Source of the DNA: Microbulbifer rhizosphaerae
GTDB lineage: Bacteria; Pseudomonadota; Gammaproteobacteria; Pseudomonadales; Cellvibrionaceae
NCBI RefSeq assembly: GCF_014191725.1
Contig: NZ_JACHWZ010000009.1
Span: forward strand, 124,001-188,000
Direction of reading: 5' to 3'
DNA: 64,000 nt
The position numbers and the translations under genes are program-made. Position 1 is the stretch's first letter; each line of letters opens with the position of its first letter. Below are positions 17,640 through 25,383 of this stretch, in pieces. The notes beneath the pieces are model-generated. The model saw only the letters and a list, made by a program, of their open reading frames with translations, searched no databases and had not been told where the DNA came from.

Positions 17640-17868
17640 TAGAGTTTTGCATATTGGGGGTCAGAGCATATTAGGGGTCAGGATATTAGGGGTCAGGATA
17701 TTAGGGGTGAGTATTAGGGGCAGAGTAAAATTTCGCCACCTAAATCAACGGTGCCATTTGACGACAAAATTTTACTCTGACCCCTAATATCCTTCGACCC
17801 CTAATATCCATATCCATATCCATATCCATGACCCCTAATATCCAATAATATCCAATATCCTAATATCC
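17640..17868. repeat. REP/MITE-like cluster at the island edge
   Basis: Contains at least four copies of ATTAGGGGTCAG or its variants, then an inverted repeat: CAGAGTAAAATTT (17721-17733) and AAATTTTACTCTG (17767-17779) with flanking TTAGGGG/CCCCTAA. The tail is of degenerate ATATCC units. The GGGGTCAGAGTAAAATTTT core is a widespread proteobacterial palindrome, as I recall. The cluster reaches the stop of the HEPN-type gene and so marks one edge of the AT-rich island. The remaining bases up to 17411 show no gene. Confidence 0.75.
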
Positions 17869-19275
17869 TTATTTCCCATTCAGCCATTTGAGATCCTGGT
17901 CATACCAACGCCAAACATCATCGTCAGGCCAACTAAGAAGCTTCAAGATCAACCTCTCAGTAAACGTCCGTACTCGAACGAGATCTTCAAAAATTACCCC
18001 ACCTTTACCTGAGCTTGCTGCGTGAAACAACCCATTGCGAATACTTGCAGCACGCCTCATACCCTCTTCAAAAGTAAGGTCTGGCCATAAATCACTTGTT
18101 TTTGGATTATAGATTTCGCAAGCTCTAAGTATCCGACTATTCAGCGCTGATCGCTTCAACTCAGGCAGCTTGGCCATAAGCTGCTCTCGAGGTATATCCA
18201 TATCTAGCCCCTTGATGGCCGTACGAAGTAAAGATTCAACCTTTTTCCACTTAGACTTTTCCACTACATATTCGCCGTTACCATTTAGACAGCATGAGAC
18301 GATTGTCTCCATGGCCGAGAACGTCATAAAAAACGCGGTTTCAACATTTGATGAAAATGACGCAGCAAGGAACCTAATTGCTCGACGAACATCTTCAGAT
18401 CTTGATGAGCGACCTATCTCATTCACTAAGTGCTGCAGACCGCGGTCAGCGAGCCCTCTAGAATGAATCAACTCATCTGTTGACGCCTTAGCTTCAACGG
18501 CTTGTAACTTCCTCCTAAAAAATCTAGAGCTAAAAGATTGGCCTTCTTGATCAGCTCCGATATATTCAATTTCGTAGTAATCAACTTTCTGCCTGTAGCT
18601 CAGGGACAGCGCATCGCACACCTCGTCTAAATATTTCTTAAGCCTTTCATTTACATCATATAGACTGTCGCCACTAGCGATCTTTATATTTCCAGTTATC
18701 GAAGATCGTCTAACCTGATGGGTTACCTCGTTTCCATTCTCCGTTGTTTCATAGTACTCAAAGGTCTCCATGGCCTCGAGCATTCCCCCCTCAAAATCTA
18801 GGCCAATTGTTAAAGGCTCAGTTTTCTTGATCTCAACTGCGCCATCAAAACTTACAGTACGAATTGAAGGACCACCCAAAATCCCACTTGGTTGCAGACG
18901 AACAATTACAGTAATTTCTCGCTCTTTTTCGAATTTGCACTCCGCAATACCGAACTGTACAGCGAAGAGACTAATAGAGGACACTTGTGCTGAATTACTA
19001 CACCGCGAATCTCCTATACCTACAATCCCCAGTAATTCAACGTCCACGTCTTCCGAGGAAACACAGGTTAGCTTTAAAAAATTTTCCTTTAACCCTCTGA
19101 GTGCAACACCAGCATTTCTCTGCTCAACCGCCCCACCCAGCCACAGCAATTCAACCGACAATTTTGTAGAGTCCCATCGAGGAAAGCTAATTGTCGCCAA
19201 ACAATCAAGTATTTCACCATTAGGCGCAGGCATTTTCCCATGAAAAGCAACGTCGAAGTTCTTACTCTCACTCAT
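17869..19275 (-). CDS. HEPN-domain defence-type protein (ApeA-like)
   Basis: 468 residues. The N-terminal ~200 residues are beta-rich; the C-terminal half is helical and contains AIRFLAASFSSNVETAFFMT then SAMETIVSCCL, and near the end IRNGLFHAAS (about residues 419-428). The last is an R-N-x3-H motif typical of HEPN RNases. The layout matches ApeA-type abortive-infection proteins, which probably cut RNA after phage sensing. No signal or membrane segment. It is transcribed in the same direction as the ABC-3C and RT genes but 264 bases from them, so probably has its own promoter. HEPN assignment rests on this motif and fold pattern only. Confidence 0.65.
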   Translation of the reverse strand: MSESKNFDVAFHGKMPAPNGEILDCLATISFPRWDSTKLSVELLWLGGAVEQRNAGVALRGLKENFLKLTCVSSEDVDVELLGIVGIGDSRCSNSAQVSSISLFAVQFGIAECKFEKEREITVIVRLQPSGILGGPSIRTVSFDGAVEIKKTEPLTIGLDFEGGMLEAMETFEYYETTENGNEVTHQVRRSSITGNIKIASGDSLYDVNERLKKYLDEVCDALSLSYRQKVDYYEIEYIGADQEGQSFSSRFFRRKLQAVEAKASTDELIHSRGLADRGLQHLVNEIGRSSRSEDVRRAIRFLAASFSSNVETAFFMTFSAMETIVSCCLNGNGEYVVEKSKWKKVESLLRTAIKGLDMDIPREQLMAKLPELKRSALNSRILRACEIYNPKTSDLWPDLTFEEGMRRAASIRNGLFHAASSGKGGVIFEDLVRVRTFTERLILKLLSWPDDDVWRWYDQDLKWLNGK

Positions 19276-19539
19276 ACGACATACAACCGATTTCGATTAT
19301 TAACCGTCTCAAAATAGTATTTACATAGAAGCGTACACAGTAGTTGGCGCGCCAAAAAAACAAACTGGACCAGATCAACATTTTGGCATAGTATCTATCC
19401 AGCCAAATCAAGGTCATAAAGTTGAGCTTACCCCATTTATCCTGAGCGCTTCATCATCTTTACCTTTGCGAGTCAGGCAGCAAGAAGAAAGAAAATTGAA
19501 CTCACTATGATCTAGTAGAAGAGACATTAAAATATATTC

Positions 19540-21279
19540 TCAATCAAAACGGAAACCGAAAAGCCCTCCTGTATCTGTATCGGTTATTTTTAGATCGACA
19601 CGATAGTTATCTAGTTTGAAGGTCGGATAGTTCGACATATCCGGCATATCGTCGGAGTTCATTGTAACAATATACTGAATGTCGTGCTTTTCAGCCATTT
19701 CTGCACCTAGTAGAAGAGCCTTAGCGATTTGCCGCTCGTCAACGCCATCGAAGATAATACTATCATGAACAAGAGTTTTCGGCCGATTAGGTTCGTTAGC
19801 CCAAAGCTTCATCAGCATCATGTCGAAGCAGAAAATCTGCATTCTTGATTTTCCAGTACTTTTCTTTCCTGGAATATCGAACTCGAACTTAGGACCATTA
19901 TTAGTTGGATCAATAATAAACTTTCCGGGCTCATCGTAGAGATTTGAGGATATTTCAGCGAATGCAATGATGGCTTCACTTATAGCTTCATCTCGCTCTG
20001 AGTAGTCAATTCGCATTTTCTGCTGAAGATTGTGCCTGCCTATCTTTAGCTCCGATCTTTTTTGATCGAGATCTTCAGTTGCCTCTAATTTTTTATCCAG
20101 CTGAACGAGCTCAGCTTCGTGTTTGGCAAGCTCTATCTGGAATTTCATATATTGATCAAGAGCACCATGAGCCTGGAGAAGCGACAATATTTCTGAGCGC
20201 TCCTTATCTAACGCTTCCTTTTCGGCATAACGTCGACTAATCCGCTCCGAAATATCAGACATTTCTTGCTGAAGGTGCTCTCTCCGATTACGAACAACTG
20301 ACTCATGAAACGCTGCAACCTCGTCGAAACGTCGGGCGACCATCTCCGGCACATATATCATTGCCTCATTGAACAACCTACCTACCCGAGCGGTGTCAAC
20401 TTCACTCTCATCTTCCAAGGCTCTTTCTAATTGTGACAACCACTCTTTATCTGTAGTGTCATCAGCGGAGATCCCTGCCAACTGCCTGGTAATATCAGAG
20501 GCTCGCTTTTCTTTTTCTTGGTACTCTGGGAGAACCCTAAAATTTTCGAGTGCTGACTTTAGTTTTTCTACCCGAGACTTCTTCAGCAAGATTTCAGTTC
20601 TTAAGTCAGAAGCTGACCCCAAAATATCACCGAGAGCACCCTCATTAGATGCTTCTTTTAGCGCTTTTATTAGCTTATCTTTCTGGCGAACTCCCTCAAA
20701 CTCTCTAGCAATTTTCCAATCGAGTTTTAGCAGGTATGACAAGGATACTTGAACAGAGCAGGTAGATTGCTGTGAAAACCACTTATCTGGTGAGTCGAAA
20801 CCTTTAGATGAACGCACAAAGTATGAAAACAATGAGCGAAATGTGGGGCCATTTTTAATTTTGGCAACCGAATCGGAAAGACCAAAGCAATAGTGACCTA
20901 GCCTCTTTACCCAGTCTTCGTTGCTACAGAAAAATTCTCCATCCAACTCAGAAATAGGCAGAAAGTTCTCTGGCATTTTTTTAACAAAAATTTTTGTGGG
21001 GTAATCACCTGATCGCTCAATGGCAACAGGGTTTCCATTAAGCTCGATATCCATACCAAAGCGGTATGGTGACAAATCTTTTGCCTTCATCAAACTGGTC
21101 TTTTTTAAATCGCCACCATATAGCGTACTAATAATCTCAACCAAGCTGCTTTTACCGGCTCCGTTCCGCGTTTGTCCATCAGTGGACTTGCTATCCTTTT
21201 CCGCAAGGATTAGATTAAGTCCAGAATGGAATTTGACAGACTTAAATCTAGGATGGTCACTATAGATTTTTTTAATCAT
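19540..21279 (-). CDS. ABC-3C system ATPase (DUF2326 family)
   Basis: 579 residues, SMC/RecN-like. Walker A is RNGAGKSS (about residues 39-46). Long coiled coils occupy about 190-420. The C-terminal ATPase half has LVHDSIIFDGVDERQI (Walker B-like) and the following IVTMNSDDM. DUF2326 proteins are the ATPase component of ABC-three-component anti-phage systems, where they are thought to sense invader nucleic acid and switch on a partner effector. The start overlaps the MC6-like stop as TAATG. ATPase motifs look intact. Confidence 0.85.
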   Translation of the reverse strand: MIKKIYSDHPRFKSVKFHSGLNLILAEKDSKSTDGQTRNGAGKSSLVEIISTLYGGDLKKTSLMKAKDLSPYRFGMDIELNGNPVAIERSGDYPTKIFVKKMPENFLPISELDGEFFCSNEDWVKRLGHYCFGLSDSVAKIKNGPTFRSLFSYFVRSSKGFDSPDKWFSQQSTCSVQVSLSYLLKLDWKIAREFEGVRQKDKLIKALKEASNEGALGDILGSASDLRTEILLKKSRVEKLKSALENFRVLPEYQEKEKRASDITRQLAGISADDTTDKEWLSQLERALEDESEVDTARVGRLFNEAMIYVPEMVARRFDEVAAFHESVVRNRREHLQQEMSDISERISRRYAEKEALDKERSEILSLLQAHGALDQYMKFQIELAKHEAELVQLDKKLEATEDLDQKRSELKIGRHNLQQKMRIDYSERDEAISEAIIAFAEISSNLYDEPGKFIIDPTNNGPKFEFDIPGKKSTGKSRMQIFCFDMMLMKLWANEPNRPKTLVHDSIIFDGVDERQIAKALLLGAEMAEKHDIQYIVTMNSDDMPDMSNYPTFKLDNYRVDLKITDTDTGGLFGFRFD

Positions 21280-21524
21280 TATTTAGCAATCCTTGTCAGC
21301 TTTCCGTTATTTTCTTCTATAGCGCCAATCAGAAAAAGAAAGTCCAATGACAAAATAAACCAGTCGTAAGGAACTTCGCCCTGCCGCATGCATACTTCAT
21401 GATTTTTCTGTAGGTCATTCCACACAGAGCTTACAGTAGATCGGTTATGGATCAACTCAAAAACCTCCAAAGAAACGGTTATGATCGCTCTACTTGGCGA
21501 CAAATGTTTGGTAGGCAAAATCAT
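21279..21524 (-). CDS. ABC-3C middle component (MC6-like)
   Basis: 81 residues reading MILPTKHLSPSRAIITVS, then a helical region and PYDWFILSLDFLFLIGAIEE. Small proteins beginning MILPxKH between DUF2326 and an effector are the middle component of ABC-3C systems (MC6-type); they probably bridge ATPase and effector. ATGA overlap with the upstream gene and TAATG overlap with the downstream one show strict co-translation. Confidence 0.75.
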   Translation of the reverse strand: MILPTKHLSPSRAIITVSLEVFELIHNRSTVSSVWNDLQKNHEVCMRQGEVPYDWFILSLDFLFLIGAIEENNGKLTRIAK

Positions 21525-22432
21525 GCTTGCCAGACCTCTGGAGCATTCTCGTAAATATCACAGCGTTCGAAAAAGTAACTAAGTACCGCCAGTGATGACA
21601 CTTGTGTAGAAACTTCGCCGCTGTCTCCGCCAGCGAAGGATTTTAGCTCAACAAAAATATCATCAGGGCTAGCTCCAATGTTTCTTAGAGAGAGATACTT
21701 GGCTCGGAAAGAATTAGCCAACTCCTCACCATATTCTGGATCTGGCCAACGTAACAACAAGTCATTGACCAAGTTTTCTTTACGTCTACCAGCAGATAGC
21801 AGAGCTTCCACATCTGGAGAAAGCTGGTTGTATTGAAGCTTCTCTGCCGAAACAGGCCTGATTTCAGGCATGATGCCTTCACTATTACTGCTCATTGCCC
21901 TCAATAAGGTTTTTATTGGCTCATGAGTTAGAGATTCGACGTCCTCCTGAGAAGGAGCAAGCCCAAATAGATCTACCAGCTTTACGGTGGGAAGTTTAAG
22001 AATTTGCTCTTTAACAATTCCAGGCCCCCAAGCACTTAGGTCAATTCTTGGATGCTCTCCTTTTAGCTCTTCCAATAAATCTAGGGCGTATTTTGGGAGG
22101 CCTTCTTGGTCGTTATGCACAAAGACCCATTTAGCGAGCCTTTCCCGCCATTTTTCGACAGCACCGAGAAAATCGCCCTTTATCTTCTGCAGGAGAGGTT
22201 TTTTTCTAAAACCAGAGCTAGGGGCATACGATTGGAAAACACACTTTTCAGGCGCCAGGTACCCATCAGCTTTACCATCCCCATCTCGGCCAGCTGCTTT
22301 CACTAGCTGAAAGTTGTCAGAATGAAGGAGCTCCATTATAGAACAGAAAAAGTCTTCATATTCCTGTTCGCACTTCCTTAAAAGAGCATTTTCGGCCTTC
22401 AATCCGTACCAAGCCCTCTGAACCTGATCCAT
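21521..22432 (-). CDS. ABC-3C third component, nuclease-like
   Basis: 303 residues. The N-terminal region carries EDFFCSIMELLHSDNFQLVK followed by AGRDGDGKADGYL and VFQSYAPS (about residues 30-76). This acidic-then-Q/K pattern resembles PD-(D/E)xK-type nuclease cores found in ABC-3C effectors. The rest is helical with no recognised domain. It leads the three-gene operon, with MC6 and DUF2326 downstream, and is preceded by 106 bases after the RT gene. The nuclease call is inference from motif shape. Confidence 0.6.
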   Translation of the reverse strand: MDQVQRAWYGLKAENALLRKCEQEYEDFFCSIMELLHSDNFQLVKAAGRDGDGKADGYLAPEKCVFQSYAPSSGFRKKPLLQKIKGDFLGAVEKWRERLAKWVFVHNDQEGLPKYALDLLEELKGEHPRIDLSAWGPGIVKEQILKLPTVKLVDLFGLAPSQEDVESLTHEPIKTLLRAMSSNSEGIMPEIRPVSAEKLQYNQLSPDVEALLSAGRRKENLVNDLLLRWPDPEYGEELANSFRAKYLSLRNIGASPDDIFVELKSFAGGDSGEVSTQVSSLAVLSYFFERCDIYENAPEVWQA

Positions 22433-22538
22433 TATTGAGCGTGTCCCTATGTTCTATCTGACTTATTATTTATCTACAACTCTAGTGACTGTTGTGGTTC
22501 AACAGTGTAGCATGTCGCTATTCCCCTATCCGCTCCCT

Positions 22539-23870
22539 TTAATATCCAAAATCTTGAACATCGGTTAAAAGATCTCTAACTTGCCGGTCGATACGCTTTC
22601 TAAATTCGTACACCACCTCTTCCTCAGCGAGACCGGCCGTACTTTTAGCGAAGTATAACTCCAGCACTTCCGCCATCTGCGGAATAGAGTAAGTGTCGAA
22701 ATTAGGAATATAGTTAGTTTGATATTTCGAGTGCCTGATTTCGTAGAAAGCTCGCACAAAACGCTTCGGAGAAACAGTCACACCAAACCTTTCCAACAAC
22801 TTGCTAACGTATCGATCCAGGTTGTGCAATATCGTTTCGTCATTTATTTCGGAGAAAAAGAACATCCACCCCTTTGCTTTTTTCTGAAATATACAACCTG
22901 TAATCCGCAAATTTAATCGCCATAAAAGAAACTCTTGGCTCTTCACTTTAGAATGTTTATAGCCCGTAAAAATTGAGACTAGTGATTCTTTAAGTTTTTC
23001 TATAGACGCCTCTCGCGGCGAAATCTGCCTCCCCTTAAACTGGTATCCAAGATAGTCAAACTTTTCGCCAACCTTACCCATCGTAGACTTCTCAGGGGCT
23101 TTCACTGGGTCATGAATCGTTAGGCCTATCCGGCGAAATCTACGAACGATTTCTCTAGCAATGCTATAAACATCCTTGTAATCACATAGAATAAATATAT
23201 CATCGATATATCGATGGTAAGCAATGTCCGCAAAGTTGGAAAAGCATCTATCTACATTAATTAAGTATATTGCCGCGAGAATATTTGATATCGACAACCC
23301 TTGCGGGACCCCAGATGTTCCCTTTACATCTGTAGCTCGAGACCGGGACACTGTAGGAGTAGCTACAGCACTTTGTACAAACTCTATGATTTCCGGATGG
23401 CGCACTCTTTTCCGAAGGCGCCTTAATAGCTCCTGATGTGATATCGACGGATAAAAATTAGAGACATCCAGCTTTATAAAACCAGTGTATTTTCCGGATT
23501 GAATCTCCTCTTTGGCAGCTTTTACCATATTCTGAGGAAGCTCAAACTTGATCACCCCATCATGGCGCTCAACCAAAAAGTCACAAAGCGCTCGAAGCGC
23601 AATTCTATCTCGTATAGTTGGAATGGATATCTCTCTCGGAACTTTTCCTCGCCCCTTACTGATAAGTCTTAGCTTATATTTACTGAATCGGTAACTCCCT
23701 GCGAGAACCTTTCGAGAAATGACCGACACCTCATCATTAAGTCTCGGCCAGAATTGTTTTTGGGTTAAATTATCAATACCGCTTGCGTTCGACAGGACTA
23801 TGACATCTTGATAGATATGATGAAGGTAATCCTCTGAGAAAAAATATTCAAATCTATCCCTGATTGACAC
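22539..23870 (-). CDS. defence-associated reverse transcriptase (DRT, RT-SLATT type)
   Basis: 443 residues. RT motifs: catalytic IKLDVSNFYPSIS (about residues 141-153), GVPQGLSISNILAAIYL (about 195-211), and the active-site YIDD in HRYIDDIFIL (about 230-239). KFDYLGYQFKGRQIS follows as thumb-side sequence. There is no group II intron maturase or endonuclease domain and no retron-type msr/msd nearby, so it belongs to the bacterial UG/Abi-type defence RTs. Start GTG 23870 has GGAGGTG upstream and overlaps the SLATT gene by 17 bases. A structured RNA lies just upstream of the operon and is the likely template. Key catalytic aspartates are present. Confidence 0.88.
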   Translation of the reverse strand: MSIRDRFEYFFSEDYLHHIYQDVIVLSNASGIDNLTQKQFWPRLNDEVSVISRKVLAGSYRFSKYKLRLISKGRGKVPREISIPTIRDRIALRALCDFLVERHDGVIKFELPQNMVKAAKEEIQSGKYTGFIKLDVSNFYPSISHQELLRRLRKRVRHPEIIEFVQSAVATPTVSRSRATDVKGTSGVPQGLSISNILAAIYLINVDRCFSNFADIAYHRYIDDIFILCDYKDVYSIAREIVRRFRRIGLTIHDPVKAPEKSTMGKVGEKFDYLGYQFKGRQISPREASIEKLKESLVSIFTGYKHSKVKSQEFLLWRLNLRITGCIFQKKAKGWMFFFSEINDETILHNLDRYVSKLLERFGVTVSPKRFVRAFYEIRHSKYQTNYIPNFDTYSIPQMAEVLELYFAKSTAGLAEEEVVYEFRKRIDRQVRDLLTDVQDFGY

Positions 23871-24441
23871 CAGACACCTCCATCACCAAGAATATTAATA
23901 AAGGCAGCGCATAGAGTGTCAATATAGAAAGCGATCTAATAAAAAGTTGCTTGAGCACAACAAACCAAACATATTTGGTAGGCCAGCGGTCTAGCCCTTT
24001 TTTCGGATCGCGAGGGCAGTTGTGACTTAGATATGTATCACACAGTGCTTTCTGATAATCAATATCCGCATGATTCTCACAAAGATTTAAGATCTGTTCG
24101 TATTCTTTGTTTATCTCATTCGGATCGGAATTTTCTTTTTTAGCCTTACGATAAAGACTGTTTAGAGACTCGTAGCTATCTTTGACAACTGCAGCACGCT
24201 CTTTATAGCTGAGACCGTTTATAAAACCAGAAACGCATAGCACTAAAACGGAAAATATCACCCAGGCAACGCTTGCGTACTCACTTTGAGAGTTGAATTT
24301 TAGATAGTATACTGATGCACTGACTGATACGAATGAATACCATAGCAGTAGTAATTGTGCGTGCCGTGCATTCGATATCAGTCTTTTTTCTGTTTGTATT
24401 CTCGCTTTGCGAGTCCACCAAATGCTATCGGCGATAGTCAT
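23854..24441 (-). CDS. SLATT-domain membrane protein, partner of the RT
   Basis: 195 residues (ATG 24441; TTG 24447 is an alternative). Two adjacent helices at about 27-48 (LLLLWYSFVSVSASVYYL) and 58-78 (VAWVIFSVLVLCVSGFI) form the 2TM SLATT core. A charged cytoplasmic region (YEQILNLCENHADIDYQK) and a third hydrophobic segment near 170-190 follow. SLATT proteins are predicted membrane-pore effectors; one SLATT family is known beside reverse transcriptases. Overlap with the RT gene means co-translation. It probably damages the membrane when the RT's DNA product or phage signal triggers it. Confidence 0.72.
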   Translation of the reverse strand: MTIADSIWWTRKARIQTEKRLISNARHAQLLLLWYSFVSVSASVYYLKFNSQSEYASVAWVIFSVLVLCVSGFINGLSYKERAAVVKDSYESLNSLYRKAKKENSDPNEINKEYEQILNLCENHADIDYQKALCDTYLSHNCPRDPKKGLDRWPTKYVWFVVLKQLFIRSLSILTLYALPLLIFLVMEVSGVNQG

Positions 24442-24460
24442 ACTCAAACCCTGAATAAGA

Positions 24461-24598
24461 TGTCCCGAGGTGCCTGATCTAGTGACATAGAGTAACGCCC
24501 GTTTCCAGGCAAGCCCGAAGGCTAGGAGTAAAACTCCTCAATATTAGTTGCACCCATTAAATGGATGGTCGACCTTTCGATCGACACACCTCGGGACA
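24461..24598 (-). ncRNA. structured ncRNA upstream of the RT-SLATT operon
   Basis: The minus strand folds into a closed RNA of 138 nt. Perfect 12-bp closing stem: 24587-24598 (UGUCCCGAGGUG) with 24461-24472. Inside are five hairpins in order: 24568-24585 (7 bp, GAAA loop, one GU), 24551-24567 (7 bp, UUA loop), 24524-24538 (6 bp, UUU loop), 24512-24523 (AGCC-UUCG-GGCU) and 24497-24510 (5 bp, GAAA loop). The GNRA and cUUCGg loops appear only on this strand, the same as the RT. Two unpaired stretches remain: 24539-24550 (CAACUAAUAUUG) and 24473-24496. It ends 20 bases before the SLATT start. The likely role is template or cofactor of the RT. No sequence family was checked. Confidence 0.8.
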
Positions 24599-24671
24599 AA
24601 ACTTTGCAAATACCACATGTCCTATTGAAAACAGAACAGTTTCTCCATAGCTCTGGGTATCGCTTCACTCA

Positions 24672-24699
24672 ATAGTATTTGAATCTCCTTTTAAGTCAA
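24672..24699 (-). promoter_or_regulatory. candidate sigma-70 promoter of the ncRNA/RT operon
   Basis: TTGACT (24694-24699) and TACTAT (24672-24677) on the minus strand are separated by 16 bases. Transcription would start near 24665 and run into the structured RNA and then SLATT-RT. The -35 overlaps a possible stem (24695-24728). Not verified. Confidence 0.4.
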
Positions 24700-24784
24700 T
24701 GACTTCGCATCTTTTCGATGAAGTTGACACCTAATGCCGATTAAGCTCCTGATCACACATCGCACACTGCTCAAATATTGAGCA
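24695..24784. other. two further hairpins upstream of the ncRNA
   Basis: 24695-24728 folds as GUCAA/UUGAC with an inner CUUC/GAAG stem and small bulges; 24768-24784 is a perfect TGCTCAA-ATA-TTGAGCA hairpin. They may be promoter-proximal regulatory elements, or the RNA may start further upstream than the promoter above suggests. Confidence 0.35.
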
Positions 24785-24800
24785 AAGAAATGACAGGTAT

Positions 24801-24834
24801 AAAAAAGCGAGCCTCACTAGAGGCTCGCTTTTTT
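24801..24834. terminator. strong bidirectional terminator
   Basis: AAAAAAGCGAGCCTC (24801-24815), loop ACTA, GAGGCTCGCTTTTTT (24820-24834): a perfect 15-bp stem with an A-run on one side and a T-run on the other. It separates the broken prpF copy from the RT-SLATT unit, blocking read-through in both directions. Confidence 0.85.
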
Positions 24835-24897
24835 AGTCCAACTGAAACTGGTTTAAAGAATATCCGTCGTTAATCGAGCACCCAATAGGATGATCAA

Positions 24898-25330
24898 CTA
24901 GAAGGAATCGCCGGGCACCCGCACCCACCCCTCCATCAGAATCCGCGCGCTGCGGCTCATAATGGCCTTGGCGGCGGTCCACTGGCCGTTGACGATTTCC
25001 GCCTCCGCGCCGACACGCAGGGTGCCGGGCGGGTGGCCGAAGGTTACGGCGTTGCGCTCTCCTCCCCCGGCGGCCAGATTCACCAGGGTGCCGAGGATGG
25101 CGGCGGCGGTGCCCATCATAGCGTGGTGCAGTTTGCCCATGGACAGGGCGCGCACCAGCAGGTCGATATCACCAGCCGCGATTCCTTACCGCTGGATGCC
25201 GTATAGCCCTTGGGCGGCGCGACGAAGGCGATCTTGGGGGTATACTGGCGGCTGGCTGCGTCTTCCACCTTGTCGATCAGGCCCATTTCCACTGCGCCAT
25301 GAGGTGCCCCTTGAATCATGATGATTTCGC
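24898..25330 (-). pseudogene. 3' fragment of prpF, frameshifted
   Basis: Homologous to the 3' third of prpF (27455 onwards). Reads GAVEMGLIDKVEDAASRQYT, PKIAFVAPPKGYTASSGKE, then a one-base loss shifts frame before DIDLLVRALSMGKLHHAMMG. A 21-base deletion removes VAIGTAA, and the fragment ends in the native WVRVPGDSF stop. No 5' part is present. Confidence 0.88.
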
Positions 25331-25383
25331 CCACGATTTCGAGCCGAGCTGAGCCGCAGGCTTCCCCCCTATAGAGTCCCCAA

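Noticed and set aside
17640-17868. CRISPR array
   Set aside because: Repeats are short, irregularly spaced and palindromic, with no spacer regularity and no cas genes.
24461-24598. tRNA or retron msr-msd
   Set aside because: No cloverleaf or CCA; no a1/a2-type flanking repeats beyond the closing stem, and the RT is UG/Abi-like and paired with SLATT.
17869-24834. Prophage or ICE
   Set aside because: No integrase, structural, replication or conjugation genes; only defence genes are visible.
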